Positions 26,846 through 37,764 of a DNA stretch of 64,000 nucleotides are shown here, one piece after another. The notes beneath the pieces were generated by a model. The model was not told where the DNA came from, searched no databases, and was given only the letters and a program-made list of their open reading frames with translations. Numbering within the stretch: position 1 is the stretch's first letter; each line of letters begins with the position of its first letter. Source of the DNA: Tachypleus tridentatus (Eukaryota; Arthropoda; Merostomata; Xiphosura; Limulidae); the NCBI RefSeq assembly GCF_004210375.1, contig NC_134830.1:2356001-2420000 (forward strand), given 5' to 3'. A program made the translations under genes and the position numbers.

Positions 26846-27330
26846 GAACCAATATAAAGGGACACCTTTGTACTTATAATAATTTATAACCTAATATCTA
26901 AGTGCAACGCCCCCTACAATCCCGTACCCTTATATCAGGACAGCTGGTATGGGTATTAACACTTTTACTAACAAAGCAGAGAACAGCGTTTCACCATTCT
27001 TAGATCAGGTTAACAAAGAGAAGGTCGAAACGTTGTTCTCTGCTTTATTAGTAAAATTGTTAATACCCGTACCAGCCGTCTTGAGATACATTGTTACTTA
27101 AAGTGGGTTTCTCGTCATCACGAATCCCGTACCTGTTTACAGTCTCGTCTCTAACACATGTGCCCGGCAAGGTCACTTGCAAACTCTCTTTATTAACCTG
27201 AAGATGACCCAGGAAGGTTGAAACGTTGTTCTGTACTTTATTTCAATTAAAGTTTTAATACCCGTACCAGCCATCTTTAGAATACATTTTTACTTCAAGT
27301 GGGTTTCTCATAATCATGAATTACTTCAAC
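26846..27330 (+). repeat. Left Penelope terminal repeat with long palindrome
   Basis: The stretch from accaatataaagggacacc (26852) through aacgccccctacaa matches the right end at 32633-32705, so it is the 3' end of an upstream copy or a pseudo-LTR. Inside lies an inverted repeat: arms 26946-26992 and 27027-27073, each 47 nt with a few mismatches and a 34-nt spacer. A second pseudo-LTR stretch follows, containing cctgaagatgacccaggaag then gttgaaacgttgttct (27197-27231), a conserved hairpin-plus-GAAAC motif also present at 32775 and, inverted, near 59165. Confidence 0.75.
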
Positions 27331-27398
27331 AAGCCGATTGTTCGGGAAGTGTAAGTCTACGGGGTTTCTCTGTGTACTGTTTTATCTGTTTGAACATT

Positions 27399-27582
27399 AT
27401 GTCTGAACTCACCGACAGGAGGCCATTGTTAAACTTACGCGTTCATGCGATCCTGACGAAACTAAGAAACTTAAACCAACAATACCAAAAGGAAAAATTG
27501 ATTCCTGATTTTATGGAAATAAAAGTATCCAAGAATTTTAATTATATACAAACATCATCCAGAACTTACAGAAAAAACTGCT
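27399..27582 (+). pseudogene. Penelope ORF, N-terminal remnant
   Basis: An open stretch beginning at the ATG near 27400 reads MSELTDRRPLLNLRVHAILT, then KLRNLNQQYQKEKLIPDFM and KVSKNFNYIQ. This charged region fits the poorly conserved N-terminal part of a Penelope polyprotein. The frame is lost just before the 20-bp array. Read in the other frame, the downstream bases give EKTAKSYIK, which is the sequence that has been amplified. Confidence 0.6.
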
Positions 27583-29215
27583 AAAAGCTATATTAAACTG
27601 CTAAAAGCTATAATAAACTGCTAAAAGCTATATTAAATTGCTAAAAGCTGTATTAAACTGCTAAAAGCTATATTAAATTGCTAAAAGCTGTATTAAACTA
27701 CTAAAAGCTATAATAAACTGCTAAAAGCTATATTAAATTGCTAAAAGCTGTATTAAACTGCTAAAAGCTATATTAAATTGCTAAAAGCTGTATTAAATTG
27801 CTAAAAGCTGTATTAAATTGCTAAAAGCTATATTAAACTGCTAAAAGCTATAATAAACTGCTAAAAGCTATATTGAATTGCTAAAAGCTGTATTAAACTG
27901 CTAAAAGCTGTATTAAACTGCTAAAAGCTATATTAAACTGCTAAAAGCTATATTAAACTGCTAAAAGCTATAATAAACTGCTAAAAGCTATATTAAATTG
28001 CTAAAAGCTGTATTAAACTACTAAAGCTATAATAAACTGCTAAAGCTATATTAAATTGCTAAAAGCTGTATTAAACTGCTAAAGCTGTATTAAACTGCTA
28101 AAAGCTATATTAAACTGCTAAAAGCTATATTAAACTGCTAAAAGGTATAATAAACTGCTAAAAGCTATATTGAATTGCTAAAAGCTGTATTAAACTGCTA
28201 AAAGCTGTATTAAACTGCTAAAAGCTATATTAAACTGCTAAAAGCTATATTAAACTGCTAAAAGCTATAATAAACTGCTACAAGCTATATTAAATTGCTA
28301 AAAGCTATAATAAACTGCTAAAAGCTATAATAAACTGCTAAAAGCTATATTGAATTGCTAAAAGTTGTATTAAACTGCTAAAAGCTGTATTAAACTGCTA
28401 AAAGCTGTATTAACCTGCTAAAAGGTATATTAAACTGATAAAAGCTGTATTAAACTGCTAAAAGCTATATTAAATTGCTAAGATCTGTATTAAATAGCTA
28501 AAAGCTATAATAAACTGCTAAAAGCTATATTAAATTGCTAAAAGCTGTATTAAGCTGCTAAAAGCTATATTAAATTGCTAAAAGCTGTATTAAACTGCTA
28601 AAAGCTATAATAAACTGCTAAAAGCTATATTAAACTGCTAAAAGCTGTATTAAACTGCTAAAAGCTATAATAAATTGCTAAGATCTGTATTAAATAGCTA
28701 AAAGCTATAATAAACTGCTAAAAGCTATATTAAACTGCTAAAAGCTATAATAAACTGCTAAAAGCTATATTAAATTGCTAAAAGCTGTATTAAACTACTA
28801 AAAGCTATAATAAACTGCTAAAAGCTATATTAAACTGCTAAAAGCTGTATTAACCTGCTAAAAGGTATATTAAACTGATAAAAGCTGTATTAAACTGCTA
28901 AAAGCTATATTAACTTGCTAAGATCTGTATTAAATAGCTAAAAGCTATAATAAACTGCTAAAAGCTATATTAAACTGCTAAAAGCTATAATAAACTGCTA
29001 AAAGCTATATTAAATTGCTAAAAGCTGTATTAAACTACTAAAAGCTATAATAAACTGCTAAAAGCTATATTAAACTGCTAAAAGCTGTATTAAACTGCTA
29101 AAAGCTATAATAAACTGCTAAAAGCTATATTAAACTGCTAAAAGCTATACTAAACTGCTAAAAGCTGTATTAAACTGCTAAAAGCTATATTAAACTGCTT
29201 AAAGCTATATTAAAC
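27563..29215. repeat. 20-bp array grown inside the Penelope ORF
   Basis: About 82 units of 20 bp, ctgctaaaagctatattaaa, with recurrent variants (gctgtattaaa, gctataataaa, gctaagatctg). The first and last units merge smoothly with Penelope coding sequence on both sides: aaaaactgctaaaagctat at the left and tatattaaactcgaaacaga at the right. One ancestral unit was therefore part of the element. The unit is not a multiple of three and introduces stops. Confidence 0.95.
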
Positions 29216-29279
29216 TCGAAACAGAAAGAACGAAATGACTTGAAGAAACAAAAACATGAACCTAGACCACCACCCGACA

Positions 29280-29440
29280 TGCTGCATTCAACCACCACTT
29301 GGCCTGCTCTATTCAACCACCACCTGGCCTGCTGTGTTCAACCACCACCCGGCCTGCTCTATTCAACCACCACCTGGCCTGCTGTGTTCAACCACCACCC
29401 GCCCTGCTGTATTCAACCATCACCTGGCCTGCTGTGTTCA
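29280..29440. repeat. 25-bp array inside the Penelope element
   Basis: About seven units of 25 bp, core ttcaaccaccacctggcctg then ctgtg. It lies between N-terminal and RT remnants of the element. Short overlapping frames across it (78-96 codons) are repeat by-products. Confidence 0.92.
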
Positions 29441-29979
29441 CCAGACATTTATGGACTCGTACAACGTAACATCAATCAACTCAGTAGAATAAACAACAAA
29501 GAAAAGTGGACCGCCACAACAAGAAACTAGATAAATTAAGGTGACAACAACAAAATAGCCGCCACACGACGAACCACCAACAAACCTTGTGGTTAACAGA
29601 TCAGACCGACAGTTAAGCAATGAAGAAATACATCTACTCAACTTCGTAGTAACACGAAATGAAAGCTTACCTGGAAGACTTAGCTAATAGAATGGAGAAC
29701 AATTCTACACAAGCCGAAATACCAACAAAACAACAAAAAGCATCCATCAGAAAGAAGACAACTTCGACAACAATTCCACCGACAACCAACAACCTAACTT
29801 TCCAGGTAGATCTGAAAACATCTATTTCCCCGAAACACCTTCAACAGTATCGTAAACAACATTTTCAAAGAATTTTCACGCAAAACCATCAATGTAATTT
29901 CACAGAAAAGAAAACTAAAAAAACAACCTCATACGGAAAGATATTATTTCTATAAACAACCCAAAACAAGACAACAACA

Positions 29980-31915
29980 TCAAACTTCTAAAAGCAGATA
30001 AGGGCAATGATATAGTTGTAATTAACAGAAATGAATACATTCAAAAAATGAACATCTTATCAGATACAAACAAATTTAAACTAATAAGCAAAAATCCAAC
30101 AAAAACACATGAAAACCAATTAAACAAAATGTTACTCCAAATTTTAAAAAAATTTCATGAAACATTTATTTTTACCTACATCAGAACTATACGGCTTTCT
30201 TAATCCTCACAAACCCAATTATCCACTATATCCTCGGTAAACATATAGCGTGGACATATTCTAAATATCAGTCTTTTTACAAAGACTCTTTTTACTTTAC
30301 ATATATTCTTTATCAACTAAATCATAAAGCCCTAATGGTCAGTTTGGATGTAATCTCTCTGTTCACAGAAGTCCCAACAACTGAAGCCTGCAAGATAGCT
30401 TTAGAACTTTATATCCAAGACCCCAACACATTGATATACATCTCCAGCAACCAAGTAGCAACTCTTACAGAATTCACTACCACCAAAACTATCTTTATGT
30501 TTAATAACCAAAATGACCTATAAATAAATGGCCTAAGTATGGGGAATCCTGTGTAACCAGTTCTAGCCAACATTTTTATAACACAGATTGAACCACCACT
30601 ATACTGGTACAGGTATGTTGATGATACATTACACCCACCACTATACTGGTACAGGTATGTTGATGATACATTACACCCACCACTATACTGGTACAGGTAT
30701 GTTGATGATACATTACACCCACCACTATACTGGTACAGGTATGTTGATGATACATTACACCCATCACTATACTGGTACAGGTATGTAGATGATACATTAC
30801 ACCCACCACTATACTGGTACAGATATGTTGATGATACATTACACCCACCACTATACTGGTACAGGTATGTTGATGATACATTACACCCACCACTATACTG
30901 GTACAGGTATGTTGATGATACATTACACCCACTACTATACTGGTACAGGTATGTTGATGATACATTACACCCACTACTATACTGGTACAGATATGTTGAT
31001 GATACATTACACCCACCACTATACTGGTACAGGTATGTTGATGATACATTACACCCACCACTATACTGGTACAGATATGTTGATGATACATTACACCCAC
31101 CACTATACTGGTACAGATATGTTGATGATACATTACACCCACCACTATACTGGTACAGGTATGTTGATGATACATTACACCCACCACTATACTGGTACAG
31201 ATATGTTGATGATACATTACACCCACCACTATACTGGTACAGGTATGTTGATGATACATTACACCCACCACTATACTGGTACAGGTATGTTGATGATACA
31301 TTACACCCACTACTATACTGGTACAGGTATGTTGATGATACATTACACCCACTACTATACTGGTACAGATATGTTGATGATACATTACACCCACCACTAT
31401 ACTGGTACAGGTATGTTGATGATACATTACACCCACCACTATACTGGTACAGATATGTTGATGATACATTACACCCACCACTATACTGGTACAGATATGT
31501 TGATGATACATTACACCCACCACTATACTGGTACAGGTATGTTGATGATACATTACACCCACCACTATACTGGTACAGGTATGTTGATGATACATTACAC
31601 CCACTACTATACTGGTACAGATATGTTGATGATACATTACACCCACCACTATACTGGTACAGGTATGTTGATGATACATTACACCCACCACTATACTGGT
31701 ACAGATATGTTGATGATACATTACACTCACCACTATACTGGTACAGGTATGTTGATGATACATTACACTCACCACTATACTGGTACAGATATGTTGATGA
31801 CACGGTTGATGGATTCACATCTACAGAACACACACTTAGGTTTTTCAATCACGTTAACTCGACACACCTCAACATTAAGTTCACATGTGAACAGGAAGAA
31901 AGCAATCAAATATGA
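29980..31915 (+). pseudogene. Penelope reverse transcriptase, broken, catalytic motif amplified
   Basis: Recognisable RT segments in order, in shifting frames: GNDIVVINRNEYIQKMN, TSELYGFLNPHKPNYPL (near 30180), motif A MVSLDVISLFTEVP with its aspartate (30335), motif B GLSMGNPV followed by a stop at 30554, then PVLANIFITQIE and motif C YRYVDD. From 30557 to the stop at 31913-31915 the correct RT frame is continuously open for 452 codons, because a 42-bp segment encoding PPLYWYRYVDDTLH is repeated about 28 times. After the array the normal downstream sequence DGFTSTEHTLRFFNHVNST resumes. There is no in-frame ATG at the start of this stretch. It cannot be a working enzyme as it stands. Confidence 0.85.
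30592..31800. repeat. 42-bp array of the RT YVDD motif
   Basis: Units of exactly 42 bp (14 codons) with core ccaccactatactggtacag then gtatgttgatgatacatta. About 28-29 copies occur without a single indel. Variants are limited to cca/cta/tca, agg/aga and one gttgat to gtagat change that keeps Val-Asp. Long frames in the other five registers (66-479 codons) are shadows. Confidence 0.97.
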
Positions 31916-32660
31916 TTTCTTAACCTCAAAATTACAAGAACCGACACACAATTGAAAACAGAAATGTACCGAAAAATCACCCATACTGGATTATACATTG
32001 CTTGGGACTGAGCACATGAAACAGAAAAACTGAACATATTAAGAAACCAAATAAACACAGCCATATAACTATGCTCACCAGGTAAAATTAACAACGAATA
32101 AGACAAAATAAAACAGCACTTCATCAACAGCAACAAATGTCCTCAAAAAACCGTGGAAAAAATTATACACACACAGCTAGATCAACAACAAACAATAATA
32201 AATCCCAAGATACAAGAAACTACAAAACCATATACTGCTGCATACCATATGTTCCCGACATCAGCGGAAAAAATAACCAACATTTGGCAAAAACTCGTAA
32301 CAAAATATGACATTTCAGTAAACACCAATTTTATTCAAAAACCAGGTCAAAAGTAAAGTCCGTACTAGGTAAAACCTACACTGACAAACACCACACCAAC
32401 ATTATTTATAAAATACAATAACTGCCACGACTTCTATATTCGAGAAACAAGTAAAAAAATGGAAACCAGATTCAAAGAACATAAAAAGTCACCTTCACAC
32501 GTTTTCGAACACTGCAAATCAAATAAACACAACATAACCACAGAAAACACTCAAATACTAAATAAAGAAACAAACATAAACAAATGTAAAATTAAAGAAA
32601 CCCTACTTATACAGTAACTAAAACCAAAATTAAACCAATATAAAGAACACCTTTATACCG
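31916..32660 (+). pseudogene. Penelope C-terminal region with GIY-YIG-like endonuclease, broken
   Basis: Downstream of the RT the frame carries connector sequence (FLNLKITRTDTQLKTEMYRK, HTGLYIAWD), then KYDISVNTNFIQKP near 32300. From about 32400 comes the endonuclease signature KYNNCHDFYIRETSKKMETR, then FKEHKKSPSHVFEHCKSNKH and IKETLLIQ-stop-LKPKLNQYK. In canonical proteins the motif reads YIGET; here the glycine is arginine. Stops interrupt the frame at several places. Confidence 0.82.
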
Positions 32661-32868
32661 ATACTAATTAATAACCTAACATCCAACTGCAACACCCCCT
32701 ACAAACTCGTACATTATACTCTCGTCCCTAAATATGTGCCCGGCAACGGTCAGTTGTATACTCTCTTTGTTAACCTGAAGATGACTTAAGAAGGTCGAAA
32801 CGCTGTTCTCTACTTTATTTTAATTAAAGTTTTAATACTCGTATCAGCCATCTTTACAATACATTTAA
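32629..32868 (+). repeat. Right Penelope terminal repeat
   Basis: Matches the left terminal repeat block for block: accaatataaag(a)acacct, aacaccccctacaaa, ctctctttgttaacctgaag, aggtcgaaacgctgttctc, aattaaagttttaatac and cagccatctttacaatacat. The hairpin-GAAAC motif lies at 32775-32808. Confidence 0.75.
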
Positions 32869-33699
32869 ACTTGTTTCTATGTTAATTTCTACCCCTTTCC
32901 CCAGTAGTGCAACCATGAATCTGAAGACTTATTAACCCCATAAACTGGGTTTCAATACTTATGACAGACACGGCACAGATAGCCTTGAATAAAACACTTA
33001 CTTCTGAACGTTTCTTTCACATGGGGTCATAACTTCACAGTAACCTTTCACCCATTAGTATTTTGTTAATTAAACACCATCCCTAAACATTCAGATATTA
33101 CTGGTTCTATGCTGTACATAAATTACATTGTTGATTTGACATTCTGTCAGTCCGTCTGTATGTATTTTTTGGCTCATGACGCTGAATAAGTTGCGTAAAA
33201 ATTGACCGTGGTGTTGGAGTAACAAGTTGGAAAACAAGGTTCTATTAAACACACGTTCCACATCACTGACATTAAGTTATTTTGTTGTTTACAAATCGAG
33301 TGACGTAAGCTTTACTTCCCGAAATCACCAACTTTTAAACTGACGCCATGTTATAATTATAAATATGTTAATTCAACAATCTAAGACAATATTCAGTGAT
33401 TTAATATTTTAAAACAGAGAATCAATTGAAGAATGTAACACATCTTCAGATATTTCAAAACTGGATTCAACTTTCATATTTTTTACTTTGTAAACGTCTG
33501 TAAGGTTACTGTGAACGAAGTAAACCTCAAAGATGTCAACCGTTTACAAAATAAATATAATAGTAAGTACTTGTATTTTAACTACCGTATTAAGAAATCA
33601 TAACGTTTCAATTTAAATAAAAATTAAAGTGTTTATATAAAGTGAACAAAATATTTAAGTCTGCTGCGGACTGTGTGACATCCTGATCCTGCTGACCAG
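32869..33699. other. Intergenic DNA without a recognised feature
   Basis: About 0.8 kb of unique AT-rich sequence between the Penelope element and the 51-bp array. I see no gene. Confidence 0.5.
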
Positions 33700-34912
33700 A
33701 GTCGTATAAAGTTTGGACTCTGTTAAATGGTGTTCACACTCTACAACTATCGTCATGTAAAGGTGTGACTCTGTTAAACAGTGTTCACAGTCTACAACTA
33801 TCGTCATGTGAAGGTGTAACTCTGTTAAATGGTGTTCACACTCTACAACTATCGTCATGTAAAGGTGTGACTCTGTTAAACAGTGTTCACACTCTACAAC
33901 TATCGTCGTATAAAGTTTGGACTCTGTTAAATGGTGTTAGGACTCTACAACTATCGTCATGTAAAGGTGTGACTCTGTTAAACAGTGTTCACACTCTACA
34001 ACTATCGTCATGTGAAGGTGTAACTCTGTTAAATGGTGTTCACACTCTACAACTATCGTCATGTAAAGGTGTGACTCTGTTAAACAGTGTTCACACTCTA
34101 CAACTATCGTCGTATAAAGTTTGGACTCTGTTAAATGGTGTTAGGACTCTACAACTATCGTCATGTAAAGGTGTGACTCTGTTAAACAGTGTTCACACTC
34201 TACAACTATCGTCATGTGAAGGTGTAACTCTGTTAAATGGTGTTCACACTCTACAACTATCGTCATGTAAAGGTGTGACTCTGTTAAACAGTGTTCACAC
34301 TCTACAACTATCGTCATGTGAATGTGTAACTCTGTTAAATGGTGTTCACACTCTACAACTATCGTCATGTAAAGGTGTGACTCTGTTAAACAGTGTTCAC
34401 ACTCTACAACTATCGTCGTATAAAGTTTGGACTCTGTTAAATGGTGTTCACACTCTACAACTATCGTCATGTAAAGGTGTGACTCTGTTAAACAGTGTTC
34501 ACACTCTACAACTATCGTCGTATAAAGTTTGGACTCTGTTAAATGGTGTTCACACTCTACAACTATCGTCATGTAAAGGTGTGACTCTGTTAAACAGTGT
34601 TCACATTCTACAACTATCGTCATGTAAAAATTGGACTCTGTTAAATGGTGTTAGCACTGTACAACTATCGTCATGTAAAGGTTTGACTCTGTTAAACAGT
34701 GTTCACACTCTACAACTATCGTCGTATAAAGTTTGGACTCTGTTAAATGGTGTTCACACTCTACAACTATCGTCATGTAAAGGTGTGACTCTGTTAAACA
34801 GTGTTCACATTCTACAACTGTCGTCATGTGAAGGTGTGACTCTGTTAAATGGTGTTCACACTCTACAACTGTCGTCATGTAAAGGTGTGACTCTGTTAAA
34901 TGGTGTTCACAC
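33700..34912. repeat. 51-bp minisatellite open on both strands
   Basis: About 24 units of 51 bp (17 codons), core tctgttaaa(c/t)(a/g)gtgttcac, actctacaactatcgtc, atgtaaaggtgtgac. Two monomer types alternate: aacagtgtt with aaatggtgtt, and tgtaaaggt/tgtgaaggt/gtataaagttt. A + frame of about 400 codons (VTLLNSVHTLQLSSCKG) and - frames (MTIVVECEHCLTESHLY) are open only because the unit lacks stops. Confidence 0.95.
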
Positions 34913-35348
34913 TTTTGGTTTTTGGTATTTTAATGACAACGCTGCATTGTATTACCTGTACTGGACGATGTTATAGAAAAAAAAACAGTCATGCTGTTAT
35001 GACTGTATTTACTTGAATGAGAAACTGATGAAATCTCAAACAGTTTGATAATCAGTAGATAAACTAAAGGTAATTAATTACAATGTGCAACAAATTTCAG
35101 GTTCAAAAAAGTACAAGTTAAGTAAGACTTGTTTCTGGGTCAAAAATTGTCCTAATTCTGAATCTGACCTTTATTCCTCCAGATTAGGCACTGTTTTCCT
35201 GTACCATGAACCATATGTTTTATAATATACTGCAAAATATCGCGTATTGAACACAACATTGCAAATACTGAAAGTTACAAAAAACAAAACAAAAATTTAG
35301 TTGGTATAACAAAACATTTATTGGTTATGAATTAAAAACACACACCTG
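34913..35348. other. Spacer without a recognised feature
   Basis: Unique sequence downstream (in - orientation) of the frameshifted gene at 35349-36996. Several AATAAA-like motifs exist on both strands, but none can be assigned. Confidence 0.4.
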
Positions 35349-36996
35349 TCAGTTTAAACAACTTTTGTTCTTCTTGTGTGGAGTGTGATCTTCTTTTTTT
35401 ATACCCCAGCAGTGGTCTGCCAACATGCCAGGGTTCCATTTTCCTTTAAATCACTGAAATATCCTGATGGAATCTCTCGCCATGTTCATCACTCACATCA
35501 CCAAGATTTTCCGCAAAAAAATTCAAATGAGAGTGGAGCACATGAACTTTTAGAGATGTTACATCCAATATCATGATAATGACTCAGTAGATCATTCACA
35601 ACTTGCACATAGTCTTCTGAACGATGGTTCCCCAGGAGGTTATCACAAACTTTCTTGAATGACTCAAAGGCAAGCTTCTCTTTTCTCTTGAGATATGTGA
35701 TGAAGGTTTCATCAAGTACAAGTTGGGTACCAATGAAGATACCTTCTTTAATTTTAGCTTGACTCAGGAAACTTCTCTGCAAGATATGCAAATGTGGAGG
35801 ATTCCTTGTCCAAGGCTTTCACAAATTTCTTAAACAAACCAAGTTTAATATGCAAAGGTGGTAAAAGAATTCTATCACTTTTCACAAGTGGTTTGTGCAT
35901 GATGTTGTGTTTTCCTTGCTCAATTTCATCTCGGATCGGCCAATCCTTGCGTACATAATGTTCAGTTCTTGCTCTGGAGTTCCATAAGTACAGGAAGCAG
36001 CAAAATTTAGTATAGCCAAGCTGAAGGCCAGTAAGTATGGCCACAACCTTGAAATCTGCACAAATATGCCAGTTATGGTCATCATACTGCATGCTTGTTA
36101 CAATTGCTTTCAGATTTTCATATGATTCTTTCATGGCTGTGCTATAAGCTATGGGAACAGAAGGCAGAGTGTTACCATTGTGTAGCAGAACAGCTTTAGT
36201 GCTGTCCTTGGATGCATCTATGCAAAGTCGCCAGTTGGTGTTATCATATGGTATTTCCAGTTGCTCAAAAAGTTCAGTGATGCTATTACAAAAGCGTAAG
36301 TCATCCTTCATGGTGAATAATGCAAGCAGATCCTCTGTACGTTTCCTGTACAGTGTTATCTTCACTCCTTTCTCAAGAAGATTACGTTCTTGAAGCCTTG
36401 ATGACAGAAACTCACTTTTGTCTTTGGTTAAGTAGAGATCCTTGCACAAATCATTTAGAGCCTCTTGAGAAAATGATATTGGTTTATTCTCACTTTCTGG
36501 ATGATTGGGCTCCACATATTCACCACTGGAATGTTCAGCTGCACTGCTGAAACTCTGCATTTCTTGATCTGGAGGTTTGGGCGCAGGTAAATTTTCTGAG
36601 TGCTCTACTGGGTGCATTGCTGATTGCAAATTTGGGTAAGCAATGTGTTTCTTTTTCTTTGCTGTAGTACAGTCTGTAAAGTCTTGCTGACAGAAATAGC
36701 AATCATTAGAGTGATCTTTCTGCTCACGCCAAATCATTGGCACACCAAACTTCATGTGAACATTTTTTCCTGCATACCAGGCACTCAATGTCTTCACACA
36801 TGTAAGGCAACACACATGAGAAGCCCATGATTTGTCCTGGTCTCCTAAGTCACAAACGAAGTACGCCTTGTACATTTTCTTGATATGGCGTGTAATACTG
36901 CGCTTTTCTTTAGCAAAGTTAATTCCCACATATGTAACAGAATCTGTTTGGATCATTTTGCACTGTCTTGCACTCATTGTTGAAAACAAATAAGAT
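35349..36996 (-). pseudogene. Frameshifted member of an expanded uncharacterised arthropod family
   Basis: The exon opens after an acceptor-like tttttctttcag (36997 upward), with ATG at 36977 (MSARQCKMIQTD). In order: LGDQDKSWASHVCCLTCVK, HMKFGVPMIWREQKDHS, DCYFCQQDF (CxxC pairs that could bind zinc), a low-complexity linker, then a conserved core ending ILLPPLHIKLGLFKKFVKAL and YLAEKFPE. The frame shifts near 35757 into QAKIKEGIFIGTQ and LGNHRSEDYVQVVNDLLSH, again near 35553 into LKVHVLHSHLNFFAENLGDV and SDEHGERFHQDIS, and again near 35455 into FKGKWNPGMLADHCWGIKKE. The stop is at 35349-35351. I know this protein type from memory as a high-copy family in chelicerates and other arthropods, with no known function, possibly transposon-derived. 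An early CxxC seen in relatives reads VTYVGINF here. It is either a pseudogene or affected by sequencing indels. Confidence 0.7.
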
Positions 36997-37430
36997 CTGA
37001 AAGAAAAAATAAATAACATTAAACACAAGCTTTGACGTATAAAGTATTAAGTGATAAATTCAATTAAATATAAGCACACAATAATAAACCAGAAAATATG
37101 ATTTTAAACTGTACTGTGCTATTTATCATATCACATTGTAGGTGTTACTAAGATTGGTCTCTAGCCCTGGGTTGAAAATCATTTTACAATGCGGTAGAGA
37201 ATTTTATTTAGTAATAATGACAAAAAGGGTATACAGTGACAATTCTGCAAAAACCATGCCTAATTCAACAAAAAGAAGGACAGAAATGGATTTCCCATGT
37301 TACTTTGCATATAAAAATGGCCACAGATCTCTTGTACTTTTTTGAGTGTTGCACAGTGTTATCTGTGACGAAACTTTTGTATTTATATTTATTTTGTGTT
37401 TATATCTTACGTTCTGAACAACGTTTTAAA
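36997..37430. other. Sequence upstream of the - strand gene, probable intron
   Basis: The acceptor-like polypyrimidine tract immediately 5' of the coding exon on the - strand suggests a 5' UTR intron here. No upstream exon can be identified. Confidence 0.35.
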
Positions 37431-37512
37431 AATATAATATAATATAATATAATATAATATAATATAATATAATATAATATAATATAATATAATATAATAT
37501 AATATAATATAT
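37431..37512. repeat. AATAT pentanucleotide microsatellite
   Basis: About 16 uninterrupted aatat units, followed by atatttaataaac. Confidence 0.97.
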
Positions 37513-37764
37513 TTAATAAACAAATGTGTTGTTTTTTCTCAAAACTATAACTTAGTTAAATACGTAACGTATAAAGTAATGGATAAAGTTAGAAATCTGA
37601 TAATTTCTTGTTTTACTCGTTGTTGTTTAAACATAGTAGTTTAATAAGTCTTAACATCACTGTATTTGTAAGGAGGTCAAAACATATATAAAAGACAATA
37701 AAAGTTTGTACATTAGAGTCAGACAATTAAAACTAATGAAGAGACTAGAGTGGCTGAAAATAAT

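Larger units (their letters stand above)
26846..32868 (+). mobile_element. Penelope-like retroelement (GIY-YIG type) with internal minisatellites
   Basis: Starting with a left terminal repeat (26846-27330), the order on the + strand is an N-terminal coding remnant (27399-27582), a 20-bp array, a linker region, RT fragments (29980-31915), a C-terminal GIY-YIG-like endonuclease remnant (32380-32640) and a right terminal repeat (32629-32868). This is the layout of endonuclease-bearing Penelope-like elements: one ORF with an RT related to telomerase and a C-terminal EN, flanked by pseudo-LTRs. The reading frame is broken by many stops, so the copy is dead. Its size is inflated by three self-derived tandem arrays that total about 3 kb. 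Confidence 0.85.

Noticed and set aside
30409-31955. Repeat proteins of 388-479 codons on both strands over the 42-bp array
   Set aside because: They are other-frame readings of the amplified RT motif; only the YVDD frame joins recognisable sequence on both sides.
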